DNA from: Thauera terpenica 58Eu
GTDB taxonomy: Bacteria > Pseudomonadota > Gammaproteobacteria > Burkholderiales > Rhodocyclaceae
Assembly (NCBI RefSeq): GCF_000443165.1
Contig: NZ_ATJV01000044.1
Location: 30,263 to 94,262, forward strand
Direction: 5' to 3'
DNA: 64,000 nt
Below the pieces are notes generated by a model. That model was not told where the DNA came from, did not search any database, and saw only the letters and a program-made list of their open reading frames with translations. A program made the position numbers and the translations under genes. Shown here in pieces: positions 8,432 through 16,718 of this stretch (its first letter is position 1; each line of letters begins with the position of its first letter).

Positions 8432-8465
8432 AGGGCCCGCGGCTTCGGTCCCGGGCCCTTCTTTT
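8432..8465 (+). terminator. hairpin terminator between soxX and soxB
   Basis: AGGGCCCG ... CGGGCCCT stem followed by TTCTTTT. It separates soxCDYZAX from soxB, so soxB needs read-through or its own promoter in the 64 bp that remain. Confidence 0.65.
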
Positions 8466-8529
8466 ATCTACAGAAAGGCGCACGCCGAGCGCAGCGTGCC
8501 CGCCTCAAGACACTTCATAGGGATTACCC

Positions 8530-10254
8530 ATGTCGATGAATCGTCGTGAATTCATGCAGATGCTTGCGATCGCCGCGGCTGGCGGCATGAGCTTGCACTC
8601 GAGCTTTGCCCGTGCCGAGCAGGCTGCGGGCGCACTTTACGACATGCCGAAATTCGGCAATGTCAGCCTGCTGCACATGACAGACTGTCACGCCCAGCTG
8701 CTCCCCATCCATTTTCGTGAGCCCAGCGTCAATCTGGGTTTGGGCAGCATGTTCGGCCAGGCACCCCACCTCGTTGGCGATCAGTTCCTCAAGCACTTCG
8801 GCATCAAGCCGGGCAGCCTCGAGGCCCATGCCTTCACCTACCTGGATTTCGTCGAGGCGGCGCGCACTTATGGCAAGGTCGGGGGCTTTGCGCACCTGGC
8901 TACCTTGGTGAAGAAGATGAAGGCGAGTCGCCCTGGTGCGCTCCTGCTCGACGGCGGCGACACCTGGCAGGGCTCGGGCACGGCGCTGTGGACCAATGCG
9001 CAGGACATGGTCGATGCGTGCAAGCTGCTCGGTGTCGATGTGATGACCCTGCACTGGGAGTCGAGCTACGGTGCCGAGCGCGTGAAGGAAATCGAAGAGA
9101 AGGACTTCGCCGGGCAGATCGATATCGTTGCCCAGAACGTGAAGACCACCGATTTCGAGGATCCGGTGTTCAAGCCCTATGTGATCAAGATCATCAATGG
9201 CGTGCCGGTGGCCATCGTCGGTCAGGCCTTTCCCTATACTCCGATCGCGAATCCACGCTGGCAGACGCCGGACTGGAGCTTCGGCATCCGTGACGATGAG
9301 ATGCAACTGGCGGTGGACGCGGCGCGCGCTGAGGGCGCTCAAGTCGTCGTCGTGCTGTCGCATAACGGCATGGACGTCGACCTCAAGATGGCTAGCCGCG
9401 TCACCGGCATCGACGCCATTCTCGGCGGTCATACCCATGACGGCATGCCTGCACCTACCGTCGTCGAGAACGCCGGGGGCAAGACCCTGGTCACCAACGC
9501 CGGCTCCAACGGCAAGTTTCTGGGCGTGATGGATTTCGACGTCAAGAACGGCAAGGTCGTCGATTTCCGCTACAAGCTGCTGCCGGTGTTCGCCAACCTG
9601 CTGCCGGCAGACCCCGAGATGGCAGCCTTCATCGACAACATGCGTGCGCCCTTCCTCGAAAAACTCAACGAGAAGCTCGCCGTCACCGAAGGCATGTTGT
9701 ACCGCCGCGGCAACTTCAACGGTTCATGGGATCAACTCATCGTCGATGCCCTGATTGCCGAGAAGGATGCCGAACTCGCCTTTTCGCCGGGCTTCCGCTG
9801 GGGCACTTCGCTGCTGCCGGGCGACACCATCACCATGGAACACCTGCTCGACCAGACCGCGATCACCTATCCGTGGACCACTCTCACTGAAATGAGCGGC
9901 GAGATGATCAAGACCGTGCTCGAGGATGTGGCTGACAACCTCTTCAACCCTGACCCTTACTACCAGCAGGGGGGCGACATGGTGCGCGTCGGTGGCCTGC
10001 AGTACAGCTGCGACCCGACGGCCGCGATGGGCAAGCGCATCGACAACATGATGCTCAAGGGCAAGCGCATCGAACCCGGCAAGACCTATCGCGTCGCCGG
10101 CTGGGCGCCGGTGTCGGAGGAGGCGAAGGACTCCGGCCCTGCCGTATGGGACGTGGTGGCCAACTATCTGCGTAACCAGAAGGTCATCACCCAGCGCGAG
10201 CTGAACCTGCCCACACTCAAGGGCGTGGACGGCAATCCGGGTCTGGTGCTCTGA
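8530..10254 (+). CDS. soxB: thiosulfohydrolase SoxB
   Basis: A 574-residue periplasmic di-manganese hydrolase that cuts the terminal sulfone from SoxY-S-thiosulfonate as sulfate. A Tat signal is present (NRREFMQMLAIAAAGGM). Calcineurin-like metal motifs: HMTDCHAQ near residue 56, DGGDTWQGSG near 140, and GGHTHDG near 300, followed by the C-terminal 5'-nucleotidase-type domain. Length is typical. AGGG lies seven bases before ATG 8530. Confidence 0.96.
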   Translation: MSMNRREFMQMLAIAAAGGMSLHSSFARAEQAAGALYDMPKFGNVSLLHMTDCHAQLLPIHFREPSVNLGLGSMFGQAPHLVGDQFLKHFGIKPGSLEAHAFTYLDFVEAARTYGKVGGFAHLATLVKKMKASRPGALLLDGGDTWQGSGTALWTNAQDMVDACKLLGVDVMTLHWESSYGAERVKEIEEKDFAGQIDIVAQNVKTTDFEDPVFKPYVIKIINGVPVAIVGQAFPYTPIANPRWQTPDWSFGIRDDEMQLAVDAARAEGAQVVVVLSHNGMDVDLKMASRVTGIDAILGGHTHDGMPAPTVVENAGGKTLVTNAGSNGKFLGVMDFDVKNGKVVDFRYKLLPVFANLLPADPEMAAFIDNMRAPFLEKLNEKLAVTEGMLYRRGNFNGSWDQLIVDALIAEKDAELAFSPGFRWGTSLLPGDTITMEHLLDQTAITYPWTTLTEMSGEMIKTVLEDVADNLFNPDPYYQQGGDMVRVGGLQYSCDPTAAMGKRIDNMMLKGKRIEPGKTYRVAGWAPVSEEAKDSGPAVWDVVANYLRNQKVITQRELNLPTLKGVDGNPGLVL

Positions 10255-10259
10255 GCTTG

Positions 10260-10313
10260 CCAGGCGCCTGCTCACCCTTGTGCGGGCTGTCGCAACGCTG
10301 AGCAGGCGCCTGG
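10260..10313 (+). terminator. long inverted repeat after soxB
   Basis: A 15-bp perfect stem (CCAGGCGCCTGCTCA and its complement) with a 24-nt loop begins five bases after the soxB stop. No T-run follows, so it may be a transcript-stabilising 3' structure or a Rho-linked end rather than a classical intrinsic terminator. Confidence 0.55.
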
Positions 10314-10422
10314 CCGGGCGCCGCTGCAAGCGATGGCTCGATGTTGTCGAAAATCTTTACATTCCGTTTTTCACTTTTCTTTGTTTTGTGGAATTATTGT
10401 TTAAAATCAAGTAATTGCAATT

Positions 10423-10437
10423 TGGCACGACTTTTGC
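10423..10437 (+). promoter_or_regulatory. sigma-54 (RpoN) promoter for the PEP-CTERM gene
   Basis: TGGCACGACTTTTGC gives the GG (-24) and GC (-12) doublets with exactly 10 bp between and near-consensus flanks. Transcription would begin around 10449, giving a leader of about 26 nt before the ribosome binding site AGGAG and ATG 10475. The 100 bp upstream are AT-rich, suitable for enhancer or IHF binding, but no specific enhancer site was recognised. Confidence 0.82.
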
Positions 10438-10474
10438 TTTTGACCTGTACTCATCAAGAAATCAGGAGAACAAA

Positions 10475-11224
10475 ATGTCTTTTGCCAAACTCGCTCTTCC
10501 TCTTGCGCTGGCCGCAATGAGTACCAGCGCCGCCGCCGCCCTCGTCGATCTGTCCGGATGGACTGCTCAGGGTGGTTCGTCGAACTGGGCTGTCGCTGCC
10601 GACAAGAACTCCGTGTTCCAGTCGGTCAATGGCTCCCCGACGGTCTTTTTCTCTGGCAGTAACGATCAAGGCAAGGCCTTGTCCGGGAAGATCAAGGTCG
10701 AGACCACCGGTGATGATGATTTCATCGGCTTCGTGCTCGGCTACCAGTCGGGCAATGCGGCTGCATTGGCGACCGATTTCATCCTCATCGACTGGAAGCA
10801 AGGAACCCAGAGTCACCTCGGATGTAGTGGAGCCGCGGGCTTGGCCATCTCGCGCGCCACGGCTGGCCTGCCTGACTCGGCCGCGACCTGGTGTCACACC
10901 GGTAGCGTTCAAGAACTCGCGCGCGCAAGCAATCTGGGTAGCACGGGCTGGCTGGACAACACCGAATACACTTTCGATCTCGTGTTCACCGCGACCAACA
11001 TCCAGGTCAAGGTGAACGGCGTGACCGAGCTCAATGTGGCCGGCACCTTCGCTGACGGCAGCTTCGGCTTCTATAACTATTCGCAGGAGCGGGTGCGCTA
11101 TTCCGCTCTTGAACAGAGCGTTGCGCCGCCGCCGACGGGCACGGTGCCCGAGCCGGCCTCGCTCGCGCTGGTGGGTCTGGGCCTGCTCGCGGCGGTGGGC
11201 GCAGGCAAGCGTCGCAAAGCCTGA
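10475..11224 (+). CDS. PEP-CTERM sorting domain protein
   Basis: A 249-residue secreted protein. Signal peptide (AKLALPLALAAMSTSAAA) and a concanavalin-like beta-sandwich-like body. The C-terminal sorting signal is VPEPASLALVG, then a hydrophobic helix and GAGKRRKA. Exosortase recognises this tail and moves the protein to the outer envelope or exopolysaccharide matrix. No exosortase (EpsH) gene is in the window, so sorting acts in trans. The function of the body is unknown; an adhesin or matrix role is usual for such proteins. It is preceded by a sigma-54 promoter. Confidence 0.88.
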   Translation: MSFAKLALPLALAAMSTSAAAALVDLSGWTAQGGSSNWAVAADKNSVFQSVNGSPTVFFSGSNDQGKALSGKIKVETTGDDDFIGFVLGYQSGNAAALATDFILIDWKQGTQSHLGCSGAAGLAISRATAGLPDSAATWCHTGSVQELARASNLGSTGWLDNTEYTFDLVFTATNIQVKVNGVTELNVAGTFADGSFGFYNYSQERVRYSALEQSVAPPPTGTVPEPASLALVGLGLLAAVGAGKRRKA

Positions 11225-11243
11225 CGCAGACCCTTTGTGCGTC

Positions 11244-11289
11244 CGACGAAGCCGCCGCGTGGGGAGCCACGCGGCGGCTTCGTCGTTTT
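11244..11289 (+). terminator. strong intrinsic terminator after the PEP-CTERM gene
   Basis: A 19-bp perfect stem starting CGACGAAGCC and ending GGCTTCGTCG, with a GGAG loop and a following TTTT. Confidence 0.88.
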
Positions 11290-11488
11290 CTGAAACTGGC
11301 CTGGCGGATTTGGACAGGACAATGGTGCAAACCTGTCCCGGATTTTCTTCTTCCGCGTTCAGACTTCGTCAGGTGTTGTAAGCAATAAGTAAGATCGATC
11401 GACCTATAATTCGCCTGCAGTCTCGAAGACGGCCTGCTCCTGGCCGGTCTCACAGCAAAGCAAACATAACTCTTAAAGAGGAGACGAG

Positions 11489-11743
11489 ATGGAACATAAC
11501 GGCAAGACGTACTGGGCAACGGTACTGAGCCTGCTGACCAAGATCCTGATTATCTGGTTCCTGGTTTCGTTTGGCGCAGGCATCCTGTTTGCACCGGCAC
11601 TCAACAGCATTTCATTGGGTGGCTACCCGCTCGGTTTCTGGTTTGCGCAACAGGGGTCGATTTACACCTTCATCGTGCTCATTTTCTACTACGCGAAGAA
11701 GATGGGTGACATCGACCGTCTGTTCGACGTCCACGAAGAATAA
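11489..11743 (+). CDS. DUF4212 small subunit of a sodium:solute symporter
   Basis: An 84-residue protein with two predicted membrane helices (about residues 13-33 and 57-70) and the conserved segments LGGYPLGFWFAQQGS and IDRLFDVHEE of DUF4212. Family members are encoded directly before a large symporter subunit, as here, with 13 bp between. It probably assists folding or transport of the next protein. AAAGAGGAGACGAG precedes ATG. Confidence 0.9.
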   Translation: MEHNGKTYWATVLSLLTKILIIWFLVSFGAGILFAPALNSISLGGYPLGFWFAQQGSIYTFIVLIFYYAKKMGDIDRLFDVHEE

Positions 11744-11756
11744 CGAGGGGAGACAC

Positions 11757-13613
11757 ATGGATCTTCAAACAATCACCTATCTGGTGGTCGGCGCGTCATT
11801 CGCGCTGTACATCGCTATCGCCATCTGGGCGCGTGCCGGTAGCACCAGTGAGTTCTACGCCGCGGGCGGCAGCGTGCACCCGATCACCAACGGCATGGCA
11901 ACGGCGGCGGACTGGATGTCGGCCGCATCCTTCATCTCCATGGCGGGTCTGATCGCCAACATGGGCTACGGCGGTGGTCTGTTCCTGATGGGCTGGACCG
12001 GTGGTTACGTGTTGCTGGCGATGTTGCTGGCGCCGTATCTGCGCAAGTTCGGCAAGTTCACCGTGCCGCAGTTCATCGGCGATCGCTTCTACTCCAAGTG
12101 GGCGGCGACCGTGGCGGTGGTGTGCTTGCTGACGGCTTCGCTGACCTACATCATCGGCCAGATGACGGGTGTGGGCGTTGCCTTCTCGCGCTTCCTTGGT
12201 GTGTCCAGCGATACCGGCATCTACCTGGGTATGGGGATCGTGTTCATGTACGCCGTGTTTGGCGGCATGAAGGGCATCACCTACACTCAGGTCGCACAGT
12301 ACATCGTGCTGATCTCGGCCTACATCGTGCCGACGATCTTCATCTCGTTGCAGCTCACCGGCAACCCCTTGCCGCAGCTCGGCCTGGGTTCGGACATCAT
12401 CGGCGTGGATACGACCCTGCTGTCCAAGCTCGACATGGTGGTCAAGGATCTCGGCTTCGATCAATACACCACCTCGCTGCCGGGTAGCACGCTCAACATG
12501 TTCGTGTACACCCTGTCGCTGATGATCGGTACCGCGGGTCTGCCGCACGTCATCATGCGATTCTTCACCGTCCCGACGGTGAAGGACGCACGTAGCTCGG
12601 CGGGTTGGGCACTGGTCTTCATCGCTCTGCTGTACACCACCGCTCCGGCTGTGGGCGCGATGGCCAAGTTCAATCTGCATGCCACGGTCAATTCCGCAGT
12701 CGGACTCGAGACCGGCCCGATGGGTCACTTGAACGTCAATCCGGAAAAGATCAAGGCCAACGCCGACCTGTACGCGGCTGAAGCCAGCCTGGTCTACGAG
12801 AAGCGGCCGGAGTGGATGAAGCGCTGGGAAAAGACCGGTCTGCTGAAGTTCGAGGACAAGAACGGCGACGGCCGCATCCAGTACTACAACGACAAGACCA
12901 AGAACGCCGAGGCGAAGGCCAAGGCTGAGGCGGCGGGCTGGAAGGGTAACGAGCTGACGGTCAACCCCGACATCATGGTGATGGCAAACCCGGAAATCGC
13001 ACTGTTGCCGAACTGGGTGATCGCGCTGGTGGCTGCCGGTGGTCTTGCTGCGGCGCTGTCGACCGCTGCCGGCCTGCTGATGGCAATTTCGTCCGCGGTG
13101 TCGCATGACCTGATCAAGGGCATCTTCAACCCGAACATCAGCGAGAAGAACGAGCTGATGGCAGGCAAGGTGTCGATGGCGGTGGCGATCGTGATTGCCG
13201 GCTACCTTGGCCTGAACCCGCCGGGCTTCGCTGCTGGTACGGTTGCGCTGGCCTTCGGTATCGCCGCTTCATCGCTGTTCCCGGCGATCATGATGGGCAT
13301 CTTCTCGAAGAAGATGAACAAGGAAGGCGCAGTCGCAGGCATGCTGGCCGGCTTGTTCGTGACCCTGTTCTATGTGTTCGCACACAAGGGCATCTTCTTC
13401 ATCAAGGGCACTGACTTCGTCGATCTCATCGGCGGCCCGAACAGCTTCTTCGGCATCACGCCTGAAGCCTTCGGTGCCATCGGTGCGGTGGTGAACTTCA
13501 TCGTCGCCTTCGCCGTCGATAAGGTGACCAAGGAGCCGCCGGAGCACATCCAGCACATGGTCGAAGCCGTGCGCATCCCGCGTGGTTCGAAGGCAGTCAG
13601 CGGCGCCCACTGA
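11757..13613 (+). CDS. sodium:solute symporter, ActP-like (VC_2705 type)
   Basis: A 618-residue SSS-family permease with about 13 membrane helices, starting MDLQTITYLVVGASF. ATG 11757 follows GAGGGGAGA; a longer reading frame from 11571 overlaps the DUF4212 gene and is not used. The family imports acetate and similar small acids; the substrate here is unproven. A hydrophilic insertion at about residues 320-410 interrupts the helices and contains the EF-hand-like loop DKNGDGRIQYYN starting at D367. Such insertions are known in the DUF4212-associated subfamily. Confidence 0.88.
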   Translation: MDLQTITYLVVGASFALYIAIAIWARAGSTSEFYAAGGSVHPITNGMATAADWMSAASFISMAGLIANMGYGGGLFLMGWTGGYVLLAMLLAPYLRKFGKFTVPQFIGDRFYSKWAATVAVVCLLTASLTYIIGQMTGVGVAFSRFLGVSSDTGIYLGMGIVFMYAVFGGMKGITYTQVAQYIVLISAYIVPTIFISLQLTGNPLPQLGLGSDIIGVDTTLLSKLDMVVKDLGFDQYTTSLPGSTLNMFVYTLSLMIGTAGLPHVIMRFFTVPTVKDARSSAGWALVFIALLYTTAPAVGAMAKFNLHATVNSAVGLETGPMGHLNVNPEKIKANADLYAAEASLVYEKRPEWMKRWEKTGLLKFEDKNGDGRIQYYNDKTKNAEAKAKAEAAGWKGNELTVNPDIMVMANPEIALLPNWVIALVAAGGLAAALSTAAGLLMAISSAVSHDLIKGIFNPNISEKNELMAGKVSMAVAIVIAGYLGLNPPGFAAGTVALAFGIAASSLFPAIMMGIFSKKMNKEGAVAGMLAGLFVTLFYVFAHKGIFFIKGTDFVDLIGGPNSFFGITPEAFGAIGAVVNFIVAFAVDKVTKEPPEHIQHMVEAVRIPRGSKAVSGAH

Positions 13614-13663
13614 TCCGGGCGTGTAGTAAAGGCGAGGCGGTCCGAGCACGGATCGCCTCGAAG

Positions 13664-13705
13664 AAGAACCCCGCTCGCTTGGCTGGCGGGGTTCTTTGCT
13701 TTTTG
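13664..13705 (+). terminator. intrinsic terminator after the symporter
   Basis: AAGAACCCCGC / GCGGGGTTCTT 11-bp stem, followed by TGCTTTTT. Confidence 0.88.
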
Positions 13706-13766
13706 GCAGCAGGCGCGTGTAGCGTGTACCCACCCGTTGGCGCGCCGCGCCCAGATGGAGCAAGTC

Positions 13767-14153
13767 ATGGTTTTTGATGTCAGCGTCGCCCTTACCTGGA
13801 TTCTTTTCCTCGCGCTGTTTCCGATCGCGTTCTTCTGGCTGCGCAGGGCGTGGCGCATCGTTGTGAAGCGGGACTTCTCCGAGGTCGCGCTCAGGCGTGG
13901 CGAGTCACCCGCAAATCCGGCACGTTATGCGCCGTTTGCCGCCGCGATCAACCTCATCGGCGCAGGGATCGTCCTGTTCGTCATTCTGGGTGTGGTGAGT
14001 GCACGGCTGGATTACGAGACCTGGAGCGCGATTGCGGGCAGCACGATCTGGATGAAGTTCATCTTCGACTTCATCCTCAGCCGCCAGGCCCATCCGATCA
14101 TCGGCAAGAAGCACGCGCAGCAGGACAGGGCCGCGGGCGACGCCGGCAAGTGA
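13767..14153 (+). CDS. small integral membrane protein, function unknown
   Basis: A 128-residue protein with two hydrophobic segments (about residues 5-26 and 55-80) and a basic stretch RRAWRIVVKR between them. The C-terminus is charged. I do not recognise a domain. ATG 13767 is favoured because GGAG lies seven bases upstream; ATG 13755 would add four residues. It follows the symporter terminator, so it is separately expressed, and converges with the orphan DUF4212 gene. Confidence 0.65.
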   Translation: MVFDVSVALTWILFLALFPIAFFWLRRAWRIVVKRDFSEVALRRGESPANPARYAPFAAAINLIGAGIVLFVILGVVSARLDYETWSAIAGSTIWMKFIFDFILSRQAHPIIGKKHAQQDRAAGDAGK

Positions 14154-14214
14154 CGTGGATGACAGGCGGCGTGGAGGGGTGTGCAGGCGCACCTGAGCGC
14201 ACGCACTACCCAGC

Positions 14215-14475
14215 TTAGCGGCGTTCAGCCACGCCGTAGCGGCGATCGAGGCGGTTCATCACGACCACATAAACCACGATGATCAGCAGGTAGACCACCA
14301 GCGAACCCTGGGCAAACATGTAGAAGCCGAGTGGAAAGCCGAGGAAGCTGATGGTGTTGAATTCATTGGCGTAATAGCCGATGACAAAGGTCACGCCGAA
14401 CCACAGGGCGAGCAGCCCGAAGGTGAGCAGCAGGTTGAGGCGCCAATATCTGCGCTGGGCATCGGTCAGTTTCAT
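14215..14475 (-). CDS. orphan DUF4212 membrane protein
   Basis: An 86-residue protein with two membrane helices and the family segments FLGFPLGFYMFAQGS and NRLDRRYG. It is a divergent paralogue of the protein at 11489. Unlike that copy it has no large symporter gene downstream; the neighbours are an unrelated membrane protein (convergent) and an EF-G-like gene. It could be a remnant or serve a symporter elsewhere. Confidence 0.82.
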   Translation of the reverse strand: MKLTDAQRRYWRLNLLLTFGLLALWFGVTFVIGYYANEFNTISFLGFPLGFYMFAQGSLVVYLLIIVVYVVVMNRLDRRYGVAERR

Positions 14476-14583
14476 CGCTGCGCTTGCTAGCTCAGTGCGT
14501 CGCGCCGCCCGCAGGCCTTGCCAACGAGCGGCGGCGCGGTGATTTCAGGAGAGGGGCTCAGGCATCGGGATCGGGGCGGGATT

Positions 14584-16635
14584 TCAGTGTGCGCCCTTGC
14601 CCGACTCACGATAGGCTTGAGCGAGCTCGCTCTGAACCTCGGCTGGCGCTGCTTCGTAACCTCCGGCGCTGAGCATGAACTCGCTGTCGCCGGCGCAGAT
14701 CGCCTTCAGCCGACTCTCGAACCCATCCAGACTGGCGGTGGGGACGCGTGCCGACAGCAAGGTCCAGCCTGCCCCCGGACTGTCGGTGTGGGTAAGGCGG
14801 CCACGACGGCTGGCGAGCTCGGCGCTGACGTCGCCGAACAAATGGTCTGCCACTTTCACCTGGAGGTCGAGCAAGGGCTCCAGCACCAGCGGCCGCGCGG
14901 CTTGCACGGCTTCGATGAGGGCGTGCCGTGCCGCCGTGCTGAAGGAGATCTCGTTCGAGTCCACCGCATGATGCTTGCCATCGGTGACGATCACGCGCAG
15001 GTCGTGGATGGGGAAGCCCGCGAACGCGCCCTCTAGCAGTGCCTGGCGCACACCTTTCTCCACCGCCGGCATGAAGTGAGTCGGAATTGCGCCGCCTTTG
15101 ACTTCGTCCGCCAGTTCAAGGCCGGCGCCGCGTTCCAGTGGCTCGACGCGCAAGGCGACCTCGCCGAACTGGCCGGAGCCTCCGCTTTGCTTCTTGTGCC
15201 GATAGCGCGCCTCGGCGACGAGGGTGATCGTCTCCCGATACGCGATACTGGGCGGCGCGGTGTCGAGCTGCAGGTTCCAGCGCGTTGTCAGCTCATCGAG
15301 CACGATCTTGAGGTGTTGCTCGCCCAGACCACGCACCACCGTGCGGCGTTCGCGCTGATCGAAAGTCACCTCAAGACAGGGGTCCTCCTCGGTGAGGCGA
15401 GCCAGTGCCTCGGCCAGCTTCTGTTCGTCGGCCGGCTTGCGCGTCATCAGCGCAAGGCCAAACACCGGCTGCGGAAGGGGCGTGGGCGCGAGGTGAAAGA
15501 AGTCCTCGTCGTGCGAGTCGTGCAGCACGGCGTCGCGCGTGATCTCGTCGACGCGGGACACCGCGCACAAGTCGCCCGGCACGGCCTTGGAGGTCTCGAC
15601 CGCAGTCTTGCCCTGCATGCGCAGCAGATGCGCCACCTTGAAGGGCTTGCGTCCGTCACCGACGAAGAGTTGTGAGTTGGGTGTGATGCTGCCCTGGTGG
15701 ACGCGGAACAGCCCGAGCTTGCCGCGATAGAGGTCATTGGCGATCTGGAAGACGTGAGCGATGACGTGACGCCTGGGATCGAGTTCTACGCTGACCGCAG
15801 TGGCGCTGGCGCCTTCACCCTTCACGAACTGGGGGGGATTGCCCTCGGTGGGGTCGGGTGCGAGCTTGCCGAGAATGTCGAGCAGTTCGCGCACCCCCGC
15901 ACCTGTGCGCGCTGACACGAAGCACACCGGCAACAGATGGCCTTCGCGCAAGGCTTGTTCGAAGGGGGCGTGCAGCTGTTCGGGGTCGAGCGCTTCACCC
16001 TGCTCTAGATACTTCGTCATCAGCTCTTCGTCGAGTTCGACGATCTGGTCGACGAGCGCGTCATGGGCTGCGCCGACGCTGGAGAAGGCGGTGATCGCAT
16101 CCTTGGGCGGCGCGAAGAAGCAGTCGATGACCTGGCTGCCGTCGGGTACGGGCAGATTGATCGGCAGACATTCATCGCCGAACTCCGTGCTGATCGCGGC
16201 CATCAGGGCTGCGAAGTCGACGCCATTCGCGTCGATCCGGTTCACCACGATCATGCGGCACTTGTCCTTCGCCGCGCTCATCATGCGTCGCGTCACGCTC
16301 TCCACGCCTGCCGCCGCATTGATGACGATGACCGCGGTATCGACCGCGGGCAGGGCGACCAAGGCACGACCGGCGAGGTCGGGCAGGCCCGGGGTGTCGA
16401 GCAGGTTGATCCAGTGATCAGCCCATTCCAGATGCACCAGCGCCGCGTGCAGCGAGTGCCCCATCGCTTTTTCCTGCGGGTTGTGGTCCGCCACGGTGTC
16501 GCCGCGCTCAACGCTGCCCGCGGTGCTGATTTCACCGGCGGCAGCGAGCAAGGCCTCGATCAGGGTGGTCTTGCCGCTGCCGGTGTGGCCGAACAGGGCC
16601 AGGTTACGGATGTCGTGAACCGAGCTGGGTGTCAT
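14584..16635 (-). CDS. elongation factor G-like GTPase
   Basis: A 683-residue translational-GTPase homologue with the EF-G domain order. P-loop GHTGSGKT at 16-23, DTPG at 80-83, and NRID at 132-135 in place of the usual NKxD. The residue after DTPG is leucine, where EF-G and EF-Tu carry the catalytic histidine (DTPGH). This matches the EF-G-like subfamily (FusA2 type) whose cellular role is unsettled; it is not the housekeeping fusA, which sits with rpsL/rpsG and tufA. ATG follows GAGCTCTCG with a weak ribosome binding site. Confidence 0.85.
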   Translation of the reverse strand: MTPSSVHDIRNLALFGHTGSGKTTLIEALLAAAGEISTAGSVERGDTVADHNPQEKAMGHSLHAALVHLEWADHWINLLDTPGLPDLAGRALVALPAVDTAVIVINAAAGVESVTRRMMSAAKDKCRMIVVNRIDANGVDFAALMAAISTEFGDECLPINLPVPDGSQVIDCFFAPPKDAITAFSSVGAAHDALVDQIVELDEELMTKYLEQGEALDPEQLHAPFEQALREGHLLPVCFVSARTGAGVRELLDILGKLAPDPTEGNPPQFVKGEGASATAVSVELDPRRHVIAHVFQIANDLYRGKLGLFRVHQGSITPNSQLFVGDGRKPFKVAHLLRMQGKTAVETSKAVPGDLCAVSRVDEITRDAVLHDSHDEDFFHLAPTPLPQPVFGLALMTRKPADEQKLAEALARLTEEDPCLEVTFDQRERRTVVRGLGEQHLKIVLDELTTRWNLQLDTAPPSIAYRETITLVAEARYRHKKQSGGSGQFGEVALRVEPLERGAGLELADEVKGGAIPTHFMPAVEKGVRQALLEGAFAGFPIHDLRVIVTDGKHHAVDSNEISFSTAARHALIEAVQAARPLVLEPLLDLQVKVADHLFGDVSAELASRRGRLTHTDSPGAGWTLLSARVPTASLDGFESRLKAICAGDSEFMLSAGGYEAAPAEVQSELAQAYRESGKGAH

Positions 16636-16718
16636 CGAGAGCTCCCGTCATGTCAAATTGGTGCGCGTGCATTGGGCTCAAGTGTCCGCCTGCTGCGGCA
16701 CGAAGGCAATCCGCCGGT

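Noticed and set aside
11571..11756. N-terminal extension of the symporter reading frame
   Set aside because: It runs through the DUF4212 gene in another frame; ATG 11757 has a strong ribosome binding site.
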